Shown here piece by piece: positions 33,897 to 46,700 of a DNA stretch of 64,000 nt (position 1 is the stretch's first letter; every line of letters starts with the position of its first letter). Source of the stretch: Anthopleura xanthogrammica (lineage: Eukaryota; Cnidaria; Anthozoa; Actiniaria; Actiniidae); NCBI GenBank assembly GCA_964019055.1, contig OZ025214.1, positions 12,908,663-12,972,662 of the forward strand, written 5' to 3'. The translations under genes and the position numbers were made by a program. The notes beneath the pieces are model-generated. The model saw only the letters and a list, made by a program, of their open reading frames with translations, made no database searches and was not told the DNA's origin.

Positions 33897-36800
33897 ATGA
33901 TGGATATTTTCCTCAGGGTAAGTACGTTAAATTTAGCTCAATTTTTGGAAAATGATACCTAAGAAATTTGCTTTGGTAAATCGACGTCGACTGTATAAAT
34001 TTTAATTGTATATTTCCTCTAGAGGGCGAGAGAAAATTTGGGCAGGTGTTAATGACTGCTAACTTTGCTGTCAAAAACTATGAGTATGTAGTTCTTGGTA
34101 TTTTCCTTCGAGCCTTTTGTTTTTTCTTAAGTTTTTCCCTTACTTTTCAAAACATTAATTTTCCTTCCTGGTTTTCTTTTTTTTTCTTTTCTTTCTCTCT
34201 CTCGATTCTTACACAATCGCAAAATGAGCTTACAACTGAGAAACTGAAGCTTGTTTGTGTTTATGGACATGTTCTTGTAAGATATTTCGCTAGATTAAAG
34301 TTGAGAATAAATTCCCAATAGCATTTTCACAAACCAATGACTAACAAAGAAAAGTATTATTTTGCATCAATAAATCTATCTCTTGTTCTTGTATGTGAAA
34401 TTCAACTGAATGTAAGCTTATAGCTTATAATATTTTTCGACAACTTTTGATGTAGTTCGATTCACTTTCCAACATCTGCTGACTGAAAACATCCTTTGTT
34501 CTATACATGTATTCATATGTTCTATAATCTATAATTATATTTCTTCGAATTGAATACGTTTTCTGATGTTTTTGAAGGCTTAAAATATTGATTTTTCTTT
34601 CATTTTTCCCCTGCTTGTAAAACTCCAGAAGAAAAGGTGGTCACGCTGTTTCGTAACGCCGCGTGATCACACGCTTGTCACGTATTTAGCACTACATGTA
34701 CTCTTGGGAGCTCCGCTTTTAGGCAGTGCCTAAATTTACTTATCCCACACCATAGAAAACACAGCCAATCAGAATGCAGGAAAGTCGTATATTCGTCGGT
34801 ATAATAAATAACTAGTATATATTAGCGCGAAAGCTTTTAATGAAAACTCGAATAAAGTATACAGTCATCATGTCAAAAAGGTTGTCCTGTGAAAAAAGAC
34901 TTAAAGACCAAAAGAAGTATCACGTGATGATTTGTTTATTTGTTTTAAACGATATAAATTCTGGTTTCAAACTCTATAATGAGTACCAATGAACAGAGAA
35001 TAATAATTATTAACTCTACTTATAGAATGATTGCTGGTATCGAGCATTTAGAGCGAGTGTATTAGGTATCACGTGACATTTCCTTTGGTCTAAATGTCTT
35101 TTTTGGTGGACAACATTAATGACATTGACTGTCTATACTGAATAAATATAGAAACTTTTTCTTTCTTTTTTTATAAATTTATCTTTTTAAGTTAAAGCGA
35201 ATTATTCAAATTTTCACATAGTTCTCTTCGCGGAGTTCAAGGACAGTCGGTATTGATCGGAAACCACTGTTGATTACGTTTGCGAGATCACGAGATATCA
35301 CTTGATAAAATAGTGTACCCAGTTTCAGGTTAGTTGCTTATTTCCAAAGTTATCGTCGATCTTCTCTCGGATACGGCTAACACAGCAGCTGATTATAACT
35401 TTAAATTCGTATTAAAAAGCAACTGGCGGGGCAACTAATATAATCAAAAATCGGCACAGACGGCAAGTGACAAGTGATATCTCGTGATCTCGGAAAACAA
35501 AGATTTTGATATTGAAATCACGATGATAATTCCACTTGTTATATTAAATATGCAACTATAATTGTTTTAATTTTTTTAAATTTTTTATTTATTCGAATAA
35601 TTTCCATATTATATTATATTTTTTCAGCTTTTCTTCTTCACAACTTTTTACCTGGTTATTTTGCATTCAGCATCAACGAATTCCACCAACAGTTCCCATT
35701 GGATAACCTGCGAAGCACGTGACCCTTTGATGTGCAAATGTTTTGGTGACGATTTTACTGACGTCACTGCAAGATGTCACTTTGAGCACGTGAATGACCT
35801 GAAATTGATCATAAGTGCACCAAATAATGTTGCTCGATTGTAAGAATTATTGATTTTATTTTCTTCTTTTACTTACTTAGATTGTTTGTTTTGTTTGTTT
35901 CTTGGTTTCCTTGATCACTGGCTTCTTTTAATCAATTTGTTTCATAGGAATCTTTCATGGAACAACATTCAAGAGATTCCTCGTCACTCGTTTCAAAATT
36001 ATTCAAACCTAATTTATCTGTGAGTAGAAAAAAAATGATCTTCGTTGTTGAATAGTTGATAAAAGTTTTGTCATTGGTTCTTGCCATTATTGTATTATAA
36101 TGACTAAGTTCAGTTCTTAAATGACTTCAACTAACAATTAAGAATTTGGCTTATAGGTTTCATTGTTATTACTTCCTAACTTCCTAAATCCGTTGTGTTT
36201 TTTTTCAGAACTCTGTCTTCCAATAAAATACATACCATCAATCAAGGATCGTTCAGGCTCTTATTAAAACTACAGGAGTTGTAAGTTAAATTGTGCAAAG
36301 TTGTATTCTTTAAGGGAAGGTTGTGAAATAATTACGTCTGTTTTGTAAAAAAAATAATTAATTCCTCCTAATTTTTATTTTTATTTGACAACGTTCTTGC
36401 AATTAGTATAGGAAATCGCACGACCTCGAGTACAATTTGGAAATTAATAGGTACGAGTAATGGTAAGAGTGGCTATTAATTCCAAATTGTAAGAGAAGGT
36501 CGTGTGATTTTTTATTTATAGTTCATTGAACAAAATTGTATAAAGACAAGTATGTCGAAGTGAAGGCATTCGTCTGTCTCTTTGGCCGATTTTCTCCAAA
36601 AAAGTCTAATTAAAAAGATTTTTGTTTACACTCAAATTTGCAGCTGTTGGCTGTGTTTAGCAGTGTTTCCATAGCGACTTAATTGGTACCCCTATGGAGT
36701 ACCTCTTAACGCTCTAATTGTACTGCTCTCGACCAATCACAATCGAGAAATTTTGTTCAGAGTACTATAAGGTGTATAAAATGCAATAAGTATGGTCAAC

Positions 36801-38401
36801 GTAGTAAGCTGGAAAAGCTTGACTTAGGATATTTTCCCAACCTATAACGTATCTTTAAGTTCGGATTGAAAGTAAAATTTATATTGGGGACACGAATAGT
36901 ACTGCGACATGTATTTCCTAATCTGTAAATCAAATGCCCTTCAAAAGAATAAAACATGATGAAAAAATTAAGTAATTCGATTCATTTTTTTAAATTCTTA
37001 AACAGAAATCTCCAAGACAACATGATCAAACAGTGGGACACAACGTTGATTGAACAAGATCTACCAAACCTCATCATGCTGAACATTGCACAAAATATTT
37101 ATTGGAAACCAGACCAACAAATCCTGTCACTACCAAACCTGAAAATCATCTATTTATTGTGGATGGAAAAACCTGGTCAATATTGGCGACCATTCAAATG
37201 CTATATTTTAAAAAGGAACTTCCGAAAAACACAGGAAAACTATTCATTTGTTGAAAACATTCCACCCAGTATCGATGAAAATGTTATGCCGAATGCCTTA
37301 CTTACAAGACCAAATGAATGTTCTAGACATAAAGTATATTTCCGTGATGCCAGCTACGGGGACATCATCGAGAAAAGCGGATTTTATTTTTACTGTACCA
37401 GAGTTAAATCTTATCAATATTCATTGAATTCAACACATACATTTTTTGAAAACGAACGACAACACACTTGGTATTACATTAAGACCGTAATAATTCCCTA
37501 TTGCTGGAACTTGATTCAAAGGATTCACATTATCACTTTAGTAGAAGGCATTTGTGCAATGGTTTTTAACCTGATTGTTATCATGGCAACTTTAAGAAGC
37601 AGAGTTTTACGAGAGTCTGTAGCACATGTTCTTGTGGCTAATATTGCTGTAGGAGACCTGTTGATGTCATTCTACATGATCATCATTACATCAACAAGGC
37701 AGATGATGGATGCTCTTAAATACGATGATTTTTACCTGCCGTACTATTGCAGAATTGTTGGACTCTTTTTCTTAATTGGACAGTTCTCAAGTCCAATGAT
37801 GTCGTTTATAATGACCTTAGAAAGGTATTTAGCTGTTGTATACTGCATGAGACCACACATCAGGATCACCAGGAGAATGGCTTATGTTGCTATAGTGATT
37901 GCCTGGAGTCTATCTTTGTCGCTTGCGGTTAGTTTTATGATTTCCCCAACATTTTCAAGGAAGACAGAAGGCATGTGTGTCCCCTTGAGTAGTTCTGAAG
38001 AAATACCAGTGCTCCACTATGTGGCAGGTAGTGGAGTCGTATTATACATTGTTGCCATTGCCTTATATGGTCATATGTATCTGGATTTCCAAAAGACTAA
38101 CCAGAAGACCGTACAGTTACAAAGAGAAAACAGTTTGGCTCGCAGGATTGCACTCATCATGTTCACCAATGTCTTCTTTTTTATTTTACCCTTAATTGTA
38201 ATTTATATTTTCAACCAACTTGCAGAGAAGATATCTGTGATACATCGATATATATTTTGGAAAACGTTTGGTATAATCTGTCTTGGCATTAATTCTTCTT
38301 TTAACCCTATCTTGTTTTCGTTCAGGAATGAACAATTTCGCAATGAGTTCAAAAAACAATGTTGGTTCATTTTTCAAAATTCTGTGGCAGGTCAGCCCTA
38401 G
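33897..38401 (+). CDS. LRR-containing 7TM receptor, paralog 4
   Basis: Coding exons 33897-33917 (inferred), 35628-35839, 35948-36019, 36209-36280 and 37006-38401; with exon 1 the frame closes at 590 residues. Exon 1 (MMDIFLR, GTAAGT donor) is the best upstream match in phase and position, but is less certain than the rest because intron 1 is 1.7 kb. The other exons show the family plan: Cys block with WITC, CKC and RC, two one-exon LRRs, then third LRR, juxtamembrane Cys region and seven TM helices with ERYLAVVY and NPILFSF. Most of the last exon is nearly identical to paralog 5, but from TM6 on it matches paralog 3 (tail FQNSVAGQP), so the gene looks mosaic. AATAAA at 38565 is a good poly(A) candidate. 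Confidence 0.86.
35283..35492. repeat. Foldback element in receptor 4 intron 1
   Basis: The 22-base arm at 35283-35304 (beginning CGAGATCACGAGATATCAC) is perfectly inverted at 35471-35492. The 166-bp centre is noncoding. It is a probable MITE. Confidence 0.65.
36401..36515. repeat. Hairpin element in receptor 4 intron 4
   Basis: The arm at 36410-36451 (GGAAATCGCACGACC ... CAATTTGG) is inverted at 36472-36512 with modest divergence. The left half recurs at 24078-24135 in the opposite orientation, so this is a dispersed element. Confidence 0.7.
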
Positions 38402-38825
38402 CAAGGGGACGATGCATCAGATTTCCGCAATCCAAATAATTGTTCTTGTTCTTTATGATAGTAAAAATCGGCCTTGAAAACGCAATGCATCTTCGTTCGT
38501 AGGTTGAGGAAGGGACTGGGAACGAGTATAGAAATATTAATCTAATTTAAAAAAACACCCATCAAATAAAAAACCTTACCAAGTTTTTTAACATTCGAGC
38601 AAATACTGACTGATTAGCAAGCTGTAAGCAAATCGTAAAGATAAGAGCGAAATGTATGGTTTTGGGGGACGGTCTTCAACCCTATACAATATCTCTTATA
38701 ATAATAAATCTCTTTATTTAAGTGTCTAGTCTTTGTAGCGCTTTTCGCACTAATTGGGGACACTATCACTCACACACACTACCACTACATTCAGTATTTT
38801 ATGCACACAACACTCACTCACATGT

Positions 38826-38860
<35 letters not shown>

Positions 38861-38950
38861 CACTAGCTCAGTAAGTTTTCATCCAAAAATGCTCAAACTC
38901 GTAGTTAATAGTACTAATATTAGTATGACCTTTTTGTGAGGAAGTTCAAT
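38402..38950. other. 3' flank of receptor 4, with poly(T) and possible LINE 3' end
   Basis: Contains the candidate receptor 4 poly(A) signal at 38565. At 38697-38720 there is TATAATAATAAATCTCTTTATT, here read as a possible minus-strand LINE 3' end, and an uninterrupted T run of ~28 bases lies at 38831-38858. No gene recognised. Confidence 0.4.
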
Positions 38951-38957
38951 TCTTAAT

Positions 38958-39304
38958 AACTGTTATTATGGATGCGTGCAAATGAGATGCGTGCAAGTTT
39001 TGTTTTAAGAATCATACAAGTGAGGCTATTGGATCGATACAATACTTGTTGTCTCATTTGCATCTCACTTACATGCATCGGTTATAACAGCTATTACATC
39101 ACAGGGAGCCCGGCTTTCCTTTGCCGCATTCAATATTCATTATTCTTTACGTAATTGCTTTTTATGGGTTTCCTGTGGTTTAAGATCGGCTTCGGTTACA
39201 CAAGCTGTAATCAGATCTGTACTGTAAACCCATAAAAAGCAATTACGTAAAGAATAATGAATATTGAATGCCGCAAAGGAAAGCCGGGCTCCCTGTGATT
39301 ACAT
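38958..39304. mobile_element. Nested foldback element with near-perfect 80-bp inner arms
   Basis: 39093 onward (ACAGGGAGCCCGGCTTTCC ...) is inverted at ~39225-39303 (... GGAAAGCCGGGCTCCCTGT). The arms are ~80 bp with very few mismatches around a ~55-bp centre. An imperfect outer inverted pair (ATGGATGCGTGCAAATGAG near 38968; CTCATTTGCATCTCAC near 39054) sits beside it. No coding capacity; probably a recent MITE insertion next to an older one. Confidence 0.75.
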
Positions 39305-40200
39305 TAATATTTCTGTAGTCATTCCCAGTCACTTCAAGCTCAGGATGGCTAATTACTTAAGTCATATGAGGCAGCAAAGTTGTGTGCTTTGAGGGAAAAG
39401 GAAGCAAATTTTGATTATAATATTGCATCTGGAAAGATTTTAATTGTGTCTGACATGGGTTAACATAATTGTTTTAACATTTCTCTTTTTCGGCACATAA
39501 TCATTACTTTTTTGAGACTGTAGTAAAACTGGTCTTACAGTTGAGATTAATGCATCAGTGTGTGCTTTATTTTAGTTTTTAGCTTCTAGTTTTGTTTAGT
39601 TTTAGTTTCAGTTTATTTCACATTAATTACAATAAATACACTAAGCTTAAATTATGTTAACTCAATAATGACAATAAAAAAATAAGTATGAACAATTTAT
39701 GCTCATTTATATTTAACAAATAGAAACGTTTGCCGTGTTTACATAGCCTGATATAAACACTAGAGAAGTTTGGGAAATTGGGAAAGCGTTATATCTGAAC
39801 TATTTTATAAAAATGTGTAGCAGCCGAACTAGCAGATGCTTTCGAGTTGGCTGCTATTCCCGGCTGAGTTGATCGCGTTCCCCGAAATGAATTTTGGGTC
39901 AATAGTTTTTGGTTTAGCATTTTCCGAGCATCCACCAACAAATCAACTTCTAAATTCCAATTCTATCTATCGGTTGCCTTTACAAGTGGGCTGCAAAACC
40001 TGTTAGGCACTCCGTTCATCCTATAGCGTGATAAATCTGATTCAAATTCAAACTCAGATTATATTCAAATCAAGGTATCAGCTAACACAAATTATTGGTT
40101 TGCTTTTATTGATCGTCTAGCGTGTAAAAATATTCAATGAAGTCACAACAAAGTATACCTATATTCTGAAAGCTTTCTTAATGAGGATTGCATATCTATT
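39305..40200. other. Intergenic, possible LINE and SINE 3' ends
   Basis: 39600-39660 has GTTTCAGTTTATTTCAC-like sequence resembling a reversed retroelement 3' end, and 39942-39965 carries the CAACTTCTAAATTCCAATT block seen in the SINE 3' halves at 3408 and 4759. No gene recognised. Confidence 0.4.
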
Positions 40201-40204
40201 TGTA

Positions 40205-43200
40205 CCATCCTTCTTGCCGAGCTTTGTCCATTTGTCCCATCCTTTTTGCCGAGGTCTTTTCATTTGTGCAATCCTCCTTGCCGAGGTTTGTGCATTTTTG
40301 CCATCCTTCTTGCCGAGGTTTGTGCATTTGCACCATCCTTCTTTCCGAGGTCTCTCCATTTGTGCCATCCTCCTTGCCGAGGTTTGTGCATTTGTACCAT
40401 CCTTCTTGCCGAGGTCTCTCCATTTGTGCCATCCTTCTTGCCGAGGTTTGTGCATTTTTGCCATCCTTCTTGCCGAGGTCTCTCCATTTGTGCCATCCTT
40501 CTTGCCGAGGTATGTGCATTTTTGCCATCCTTCTTGCCGAGGTCTCTCCATTTGTGCCATCCTTCTTGCCGAGGTTTGTGCATTTTTGCCATCCTTCTTG
40601 CCGAGGTCTGTCCATTTGAGCCATCCTCCTTGCCGAGCTTTGTTCATTTGTCCCATCCTTCTTGCCGAGGTCTGTGCATTTGGGCCATCCTTCTTGCCGA
40701 GGTCTGTGCATTTGGGCCATCCTTCTTGCCGAGGTCTGTGCATTTGAGCCATCCTTCTTGCCGAGGTCTGTCCATTTGGCCCATCCTTCTTGCCGAGGTC
40801 TGTGCATTTGGGCCATCCTTCTTGCCGAGGTCTGTGCATTTGAGCCATCCTTCTTGCCGAGGTCTGTCCATTTGAGCCATCCTTCTTGCCGAGGTCTGTC
40901 CATTTGGGCCATCCTTCTTGCCGAGGTCTGTCCATTTGGGCCATCCTTCTTGCCGAGGTCTGTCCATTTGAGCCATCCTCCTTGCCGAGGTCTGTGCATT
41001 TGAGCCATCCTTCTTGCCGAGGTCTGTCCATTTGGGCCATCCTTCTTGCCGAGGTCTGTCCATTTGGGCCATCCTTCTTGCCGAGGTCTGTGCATTTGAG
41101 CCATCCTTCTTGCCGAGGTCTGTCCATTTGGGCCATCCTTCTTGCCGAGGTCTGTCCATTTGAGCCATCCTTCTTGCCGAGGTCTGTCCATTTGGGCCAT
41201 CCTTCTTGCCGAGGTCTGTGCATTTTTGCCATCCTTCTTGCCGAGGTCTCTCCATTTGTGCCATCCTTCTTGCCGAGGTTTGTGCATTTTTGCCATCCTT
41301 CTTGCCGAGGTCTGTCCATTTGAGCCATCCTCCTTGCCGAGGTCTGTGCATTTGAGCCATCCTTCTTGCCGAGGTCTGTCCATTTGGGCCATCCTTCTTG
41401 CCGAGGTCTGTCCATTTGGGCCATCCTTCTTGCCGAGGTCTGTGCATTTGAGCCATCCTTCTTGCCGAGGTCTGTCCATTTGGGCCATCCTTCTTGCCGA
41501 GGTCTGTCCATTTGAGCCATCCTTCTTGCCGAGGTCTGTCCATTTGGGCCATCCTTCTTGCCGAGGTCTGTGCATTTTTGCCATCCTTCTTGCCGAGGTC
41601 TCTCCATTTGTGCCATCCTTCTTGCCGAGGTTTGTGCATTTTTGCCATCCTTCTTGCCGAGGTCTGTCCATTTGAGCCATCCTCCTTGCCGAGGTCTGTG
41701 CATTTGAGCCATCCTTCTTGCCGAGGTCTGTCCATTTGGGCCATCCTTCTTGCCGAGTTCTGTCCATTTGGGCCATCCTTCTTGCCGAGGTCTGTGCATT
41801 TGAGCCATCCTTCTTGCCGAGGTCTGTCCATTTGGGCCATCCTTCTTGCCGAGGTCTGTCCATTTGAGCCATCCTTCTTGCCGAGGTCTGTCCATTTGGG
41901 CCATCCTTGCCGAGGTCTGTGCATTTTTGCCATCCTTCTTGCCGAGGTCTCTCCATTTGTGCCATCCTTCTTGCCGAGGTCTGTCCATTTGGGCCATCCT
42001 TCTTGCCGAGGTCTGTGCATTTGGGCCATCCTCCTTGCCGAGGTCTGTGCATTTGAGCCATCCTTCTTGCCGAGGTCTGTCCATTTGGGCCATCCTTCTT
42101 GCCGAGGTCTGTCCATTTGGGCCATCCTTCTTGCCGAGGTCTGTGCATTTGAGCCATCCTTCTTGCCGAGGTCTGTCCATTTGGGCCATCCTTCTTGCCG
42201 AGGTCTGTCCATTTGAGCCATCCTTCTTGCCGAGGTCTGTCCATTTGGGCCATCCTTCTTGCCGAGGTCTGTGCATTTTTGCCATCCTTCTTGCCGAGGT
42301 CTCTCCATTTGTGCCATCCTTCTTGCCGAGGTTTGTGCATTTTTGCCATCCTTCTTGCCGAGGTCTCTCCATTTGTGCCATCCTTCTTGCCGAGGTTTGT
42401 GCATTTTTGCCATCCTTCTTGCCGAGGTCTGTCCATTTGAGCCATCCTCCTTGCCGAGCTTTGTACATTTGTCCCATCCTTCTTGCCGAGGTCTGTGCAT
42501 TTGGGCCATCCTTCTTGCCGAGGTCTGTGCATTTGGGCCATCCTTCTTGCCGAGGTCTGTGCATTTTTGCCATCCTTCTTGCCGAGGTCTGTCCATTTGG
42601 CCCATCCTTCTTGCCGAGGTCTGTGCATTTGGGCCATCCTTCTTGCCGAGGTCTGTGCATTTGAGCCATCCTTCTTGCCGAGGTCTGTCCATTTGAGCCA
42701 TCCTTCTTGCCGAGGTCTGTCCATTTGGGCCATCCTTCTTGCCGAGGTCTGTCCATTTGGCCCATCCTTCTTGCCGAGGTCTGTGCATTTGGCCCATCCT
42801 TCTTGCCGAGGTCTGTGCATTTGAGCCATCCTTCTTGCCGAGGTCTGTCCATTTGAGCCATCCTTCTTGCCGAGGTCTGTCCATTTGGGCCATCCTTCTT
42901 GCCGAGGTCTGTCCATTTGGGCCATCCTTCTTGCCGAGGTCTGTCCATTTGGGCCATCCTCCTTGCCGAGGTCTGTCCATTTGGGCCATCCTTCTTGCCG
43001 AGGTCTGTCCATTTGGGCCATCCTTCTTGCCGAGGTCTGTCCATTTGGGCCATCCTTCTTGCCGAGGTCTGTGCATTTGAGCCATCCTTCTTGCCGAGGT
43101 CTGTCCATTTGGGCCATCCTTCTTGCCGAGGTCTGTCCATTTGAGCCATCCTTCTTGCCGAGGTCTGTCCATTTGGGCCATCCTTCTTGCCGAGGTCTGT

Positions 43201-43260
43201 GCATTTGAGCCATCCTTCTTGCCGAGGTCTGTGCATTTGGGCCATCCTTCTTGCCGAGGT
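40205..43260. repeat. 32-bp minisatellite, ~95 copies, with an 11-unit higher-order repeat
   Basis: The monomer reads CCATCCTTCTTGCCGAGG, then TCTGTCCATTTGGG with variants at a few fixed positions (G/C before CATTT, GGG/GAG/TTG/GTG at the end, CTCC for CTTC). Copies are head-to-tail over 3.06 kb. Since 32 is not a multiple of 3 and no frame contains a stop, both strands stay open for up to ~1,000 codons with a 32-residue period, which is a consequence of the monomer, not evidence of a gene. Blocks starting at 41142, 41494, 41846 and 42195 repeat every 352 bp (11 monomers; the last spacing is 349 because of a 3-bp deletion near 41909). Leftmost monomers are most diverged. Confidence 0.95.
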
Positions 43261-43746
43261 TTAGTTTAGAATGTTTACTTTAAATTTGTTATAATCTCAT
43301 AATCTCATAATGGCCAGTATTTAGTATTACACGCTAAACAAATATACTCAAACGAATGCGATGACAAGCATTAACATATTAAATTAGATTAGACAAATTA
43401 GCTCTTAACGTTTTGGGTGCACTGAATATATTCTAATAAAAGGCAGCCACCATGCCAGCTTTTATTTCTACGCGTGAACCGTAAACCTGTATCGTACGCG
43501 AAAGCCATGAAAGTAATGGGCACATTATAGATTAATAAAACGATTGATAATCCAGTAAGAAAAAAATTAATTACTAAGTTTCCCTTGTCCCAAAGGTTTA
43601 TTTATCACTGTCAAATCAATATGTGTACATTACAACTCCATGTAATGGTCGACTTTTAGGTTTCATGATGTTCACCGACCTTGCAAGGGTGACGCCCTTG
43701 CATTTCTTTTAATGACCATTATTCAGATTATTATCACATACAAGTC
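43261..43746. other. 3' flank of receptor 5
   Basis: No gene recognised. A minus-strand AATAAA at 43597-43602 lies about 145 bp past the receptor 5 stop and is a good poly(A) signal candidate. Confidence 0.45.
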
Positions 43747-46700
43747 TTATTTTGGTATAGCTGCAGACTGGGGAGCAATAATGTTATGACGCATAGGCCA
43801 ATTCCTTTTTACCTCGTCCCGAAATCTTTTACTTCGAAACGAAAATAAAATGGGATTAAAACAAGAATTTACACCAAGACACGTAATGGCGAACGTTTTG
43901 CTAAAAATGTATCGATTCACATAGTACCCACTGTGACTGTCCACAATCACTACGACAATTAAGGGCAGAATAAAAAAGAAGACATTGGTGAACATGATGA
44001 GTGCAATCCTGCGAGCCAAACTGTTTTCTCTTTGTAACTGTACGGTCTTCTGGTTAGTCTTTTGGAAATCCAGATACATATGACCATATAAGGCAATGGC
44101 AACAATGTATAATACGACTCCACTACCTGCCACATAGTGGAGCACTGGTATTTCTTCAGAACTACTCAAGGGGACACACATGCCTTCTGTCTTCCTTGAA
44201 AATGTTGGGGAAATCATAAAACTAACCGCAAGCGACAAAGATAGACTCCAGGCAATCACTATAGCAACATAAGCCATTCTCCTGGTGATCCTGATGTGTG
44301 GTCTCATGCAGTATACAACAGCTAAATACCTTTCTAAGGTCATTATAAACGACATCATTGGACTTGAGAACTGTCCAATTAAGAAAAAGAGTCCAACAAT
44401 TCTGCAATAGTGCGGCAAGTAAAAGTCATCGTATTTAATAGCATCCATCATCTGCCTTGTTGATGTAATGATGATCATGTAGAATGACATCAACAGGTCT
44501 CCTACAGCAATATTAGCCACAAGAACATGTGCTACGAACTCTCGTAGAACTCTGCTTCTTAATGTTGTGATGATAACAATCAGGTTAAAAACCATTGCAC
44601 AAATGCCTTCTACTAAAGTGATAGCGTGAATCCTTTGAATCGAGTTCCAGCAATAAGGAATCATGATGTTCCGAATGTAATACCAAGTGTGTTGCCCCTG
44701 TTCAAAGAATGTATGTGTTGAATTCAATGAATATTGATAAGATTTAACTCTGGTGCAATGAAAATAAAATCCGCTTTTATCGATGACGTCCCCGTAGCTG
44801 GCATCACGAAAAAAGAATTTATCTCTCCAACAGTCATCTGGTCTTGTAAGTAAGGCATTCGGCATAACATTTTTATCGATACTGGGTGGAATGTTTTCCA
44901 CAAATGAATAGTTTTCTTGTGTTTTTCGGAAGTTCCTTTTTAAAATATAGCATTTGATTGGCCGCCAATATTGACCTGGTTTTTCCACCCACAATAAATA
45001 GATGATTTTCAGGTTTGGTAGTGACAGGATTTGTTGGTCTGGTTTCCAATAAATATTTCGTGCAATGTTCAGGAAGATGAGGTTTGGTAAATCTTGTTCA
45101 ATCAACCTTGTGTCCCACTGTTTGATCATGTTATCTTGGAGATTTCTTAAAAAGTAAAAAATAACAGTGAAAATCTCTCCACTTTATTAGGATTGAATGT
45201 AATATTACATATATCTGTTTAAACAACAGGCTTTGTCTTAAAACAACTGAATTAGTGACTTTCCTAATTTCTTGTTTTAATTAATTAAGCGAGGGTGGCA
45301 TATTGCGTAGGGTCTCGCCTCTCAGCGCTATGGTCCCGGGTTCGATCCCCGGACTCGGCACCTTAAGTTGTGTTTGTTGATTTTCTCCATTGCTTTAAGG
45401 GTTTTTCTCCGGGTTCTCCGCTTTTCCTCTCGTGTTCCGACATGAGTCGTATGGCGGCTGCCTTTGGAGCCTTTGTATGCCTTCGACTTGGCCACGTTGA
45501 GCAATTCAGCTGCAAGAAAGGATGATTACCCAGTCCATTTTTTTAATCTTAGAGAAGGACGCAGGCGTGTTCCTTAAAGGAGTATGATCGGCGTAGCGGT
45601 AGTGCATTCGCCACTCACCTCTGTGGTCTCGGGTTCGAATCCTAAACTAGGCACCCTGCATGTGAGTAGAGTTTGTTAGCCTGTCTCTCCCTTGATTAAA
45701 TGGTTTTTCCCCTCCCTCCGTAAAACATAATTCAAATTCCAATGTTTTTTCTTTATTAGCAGTGCCCTGACTTAGATCAGCCCAGAGGTTATTAGATGAT
45801 GATAGAGGAACTTAGATATGAACTGACTTACAGTTCTCGTAGTCTTTTTAATCCACTGAACGCTCCTTGACTAATGGTGCGTATGTTGTTGGAGGACAAA
45901 GATCTGATTCAAGAAAGAGGTAATGCAAAAATTAACATAAGAACAGAATACAGCGGGAAAAAACACAACCAGAGACAACAAAATATGTTATACTTACAGA
46001 TAGATCAACTGTGTGTAGCGCTTGAATGAATGACGAGGAATGTCTTGGATTTCGTTTCCAGAAAGATTTCTGAAAGAGTAATAAACCTTTATTGTAACAT
46101 ATACCTCTTCAAAGGTGAGGTAATACGAGCGACAAAATCGTGCAACATGTCGCGCAACATTGTTGCGTTGCAAGTTGCAGAACGATGTTGATCGTATTAT
46201 ACCACCGTGCATGCAACTTGTCGCTCAACGAAAATCGATTGCAAGTTGTGGCTGCTTCTTGAAATAGTAGAAAGTGCTTCTACTTTTTGCAACAAATTTT
46301 GCAACTTGAAACATCGATTTTGTTGCGTGACAAGTTGCGTACGTGGATGGTAATACCTTCCCCACTCTCCCATTCCTCAACAGTCCATTGCACAGCATAT
46401 AAATTATTAAATCTCGCAATAAAAGATTCAAGAACTACTGAAGATGGCTGAAAGACAGGACTTAGATGTAGAAAAAGAATAAACAACCTTCAAAAACTCA
46501 TCAATATATTTGATAATATATATTTAATATATATAACATATTAATTTCTTACAGTCGAACTAAAGCTTGGGAAATATTGATAATCGTCCTCACATCAGTC
46601 ACGTGATTGAAGTGACATCTGGCAATGATGTCAGTGAGGACATCACTTGTACATCTGCAATCCAAGGAGTCACCTGCTTCACATGTTGTCCAATTAGAAG

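Noticed and set aside
40159..43245. Long open frames of 845-1028 codons across the 32-bp repeat
   Set aside because: The monomer has no stop in any frame and its length is not a multiple of three, so all six frames are open by construction. No start context, splice site or domain supports a gene.
40205..43260. CRISPR-like regular repeat
   Set aside because: There are no unique spacers; monomers are contiguous and the locus is eukaryotic. It is a minisatellite.
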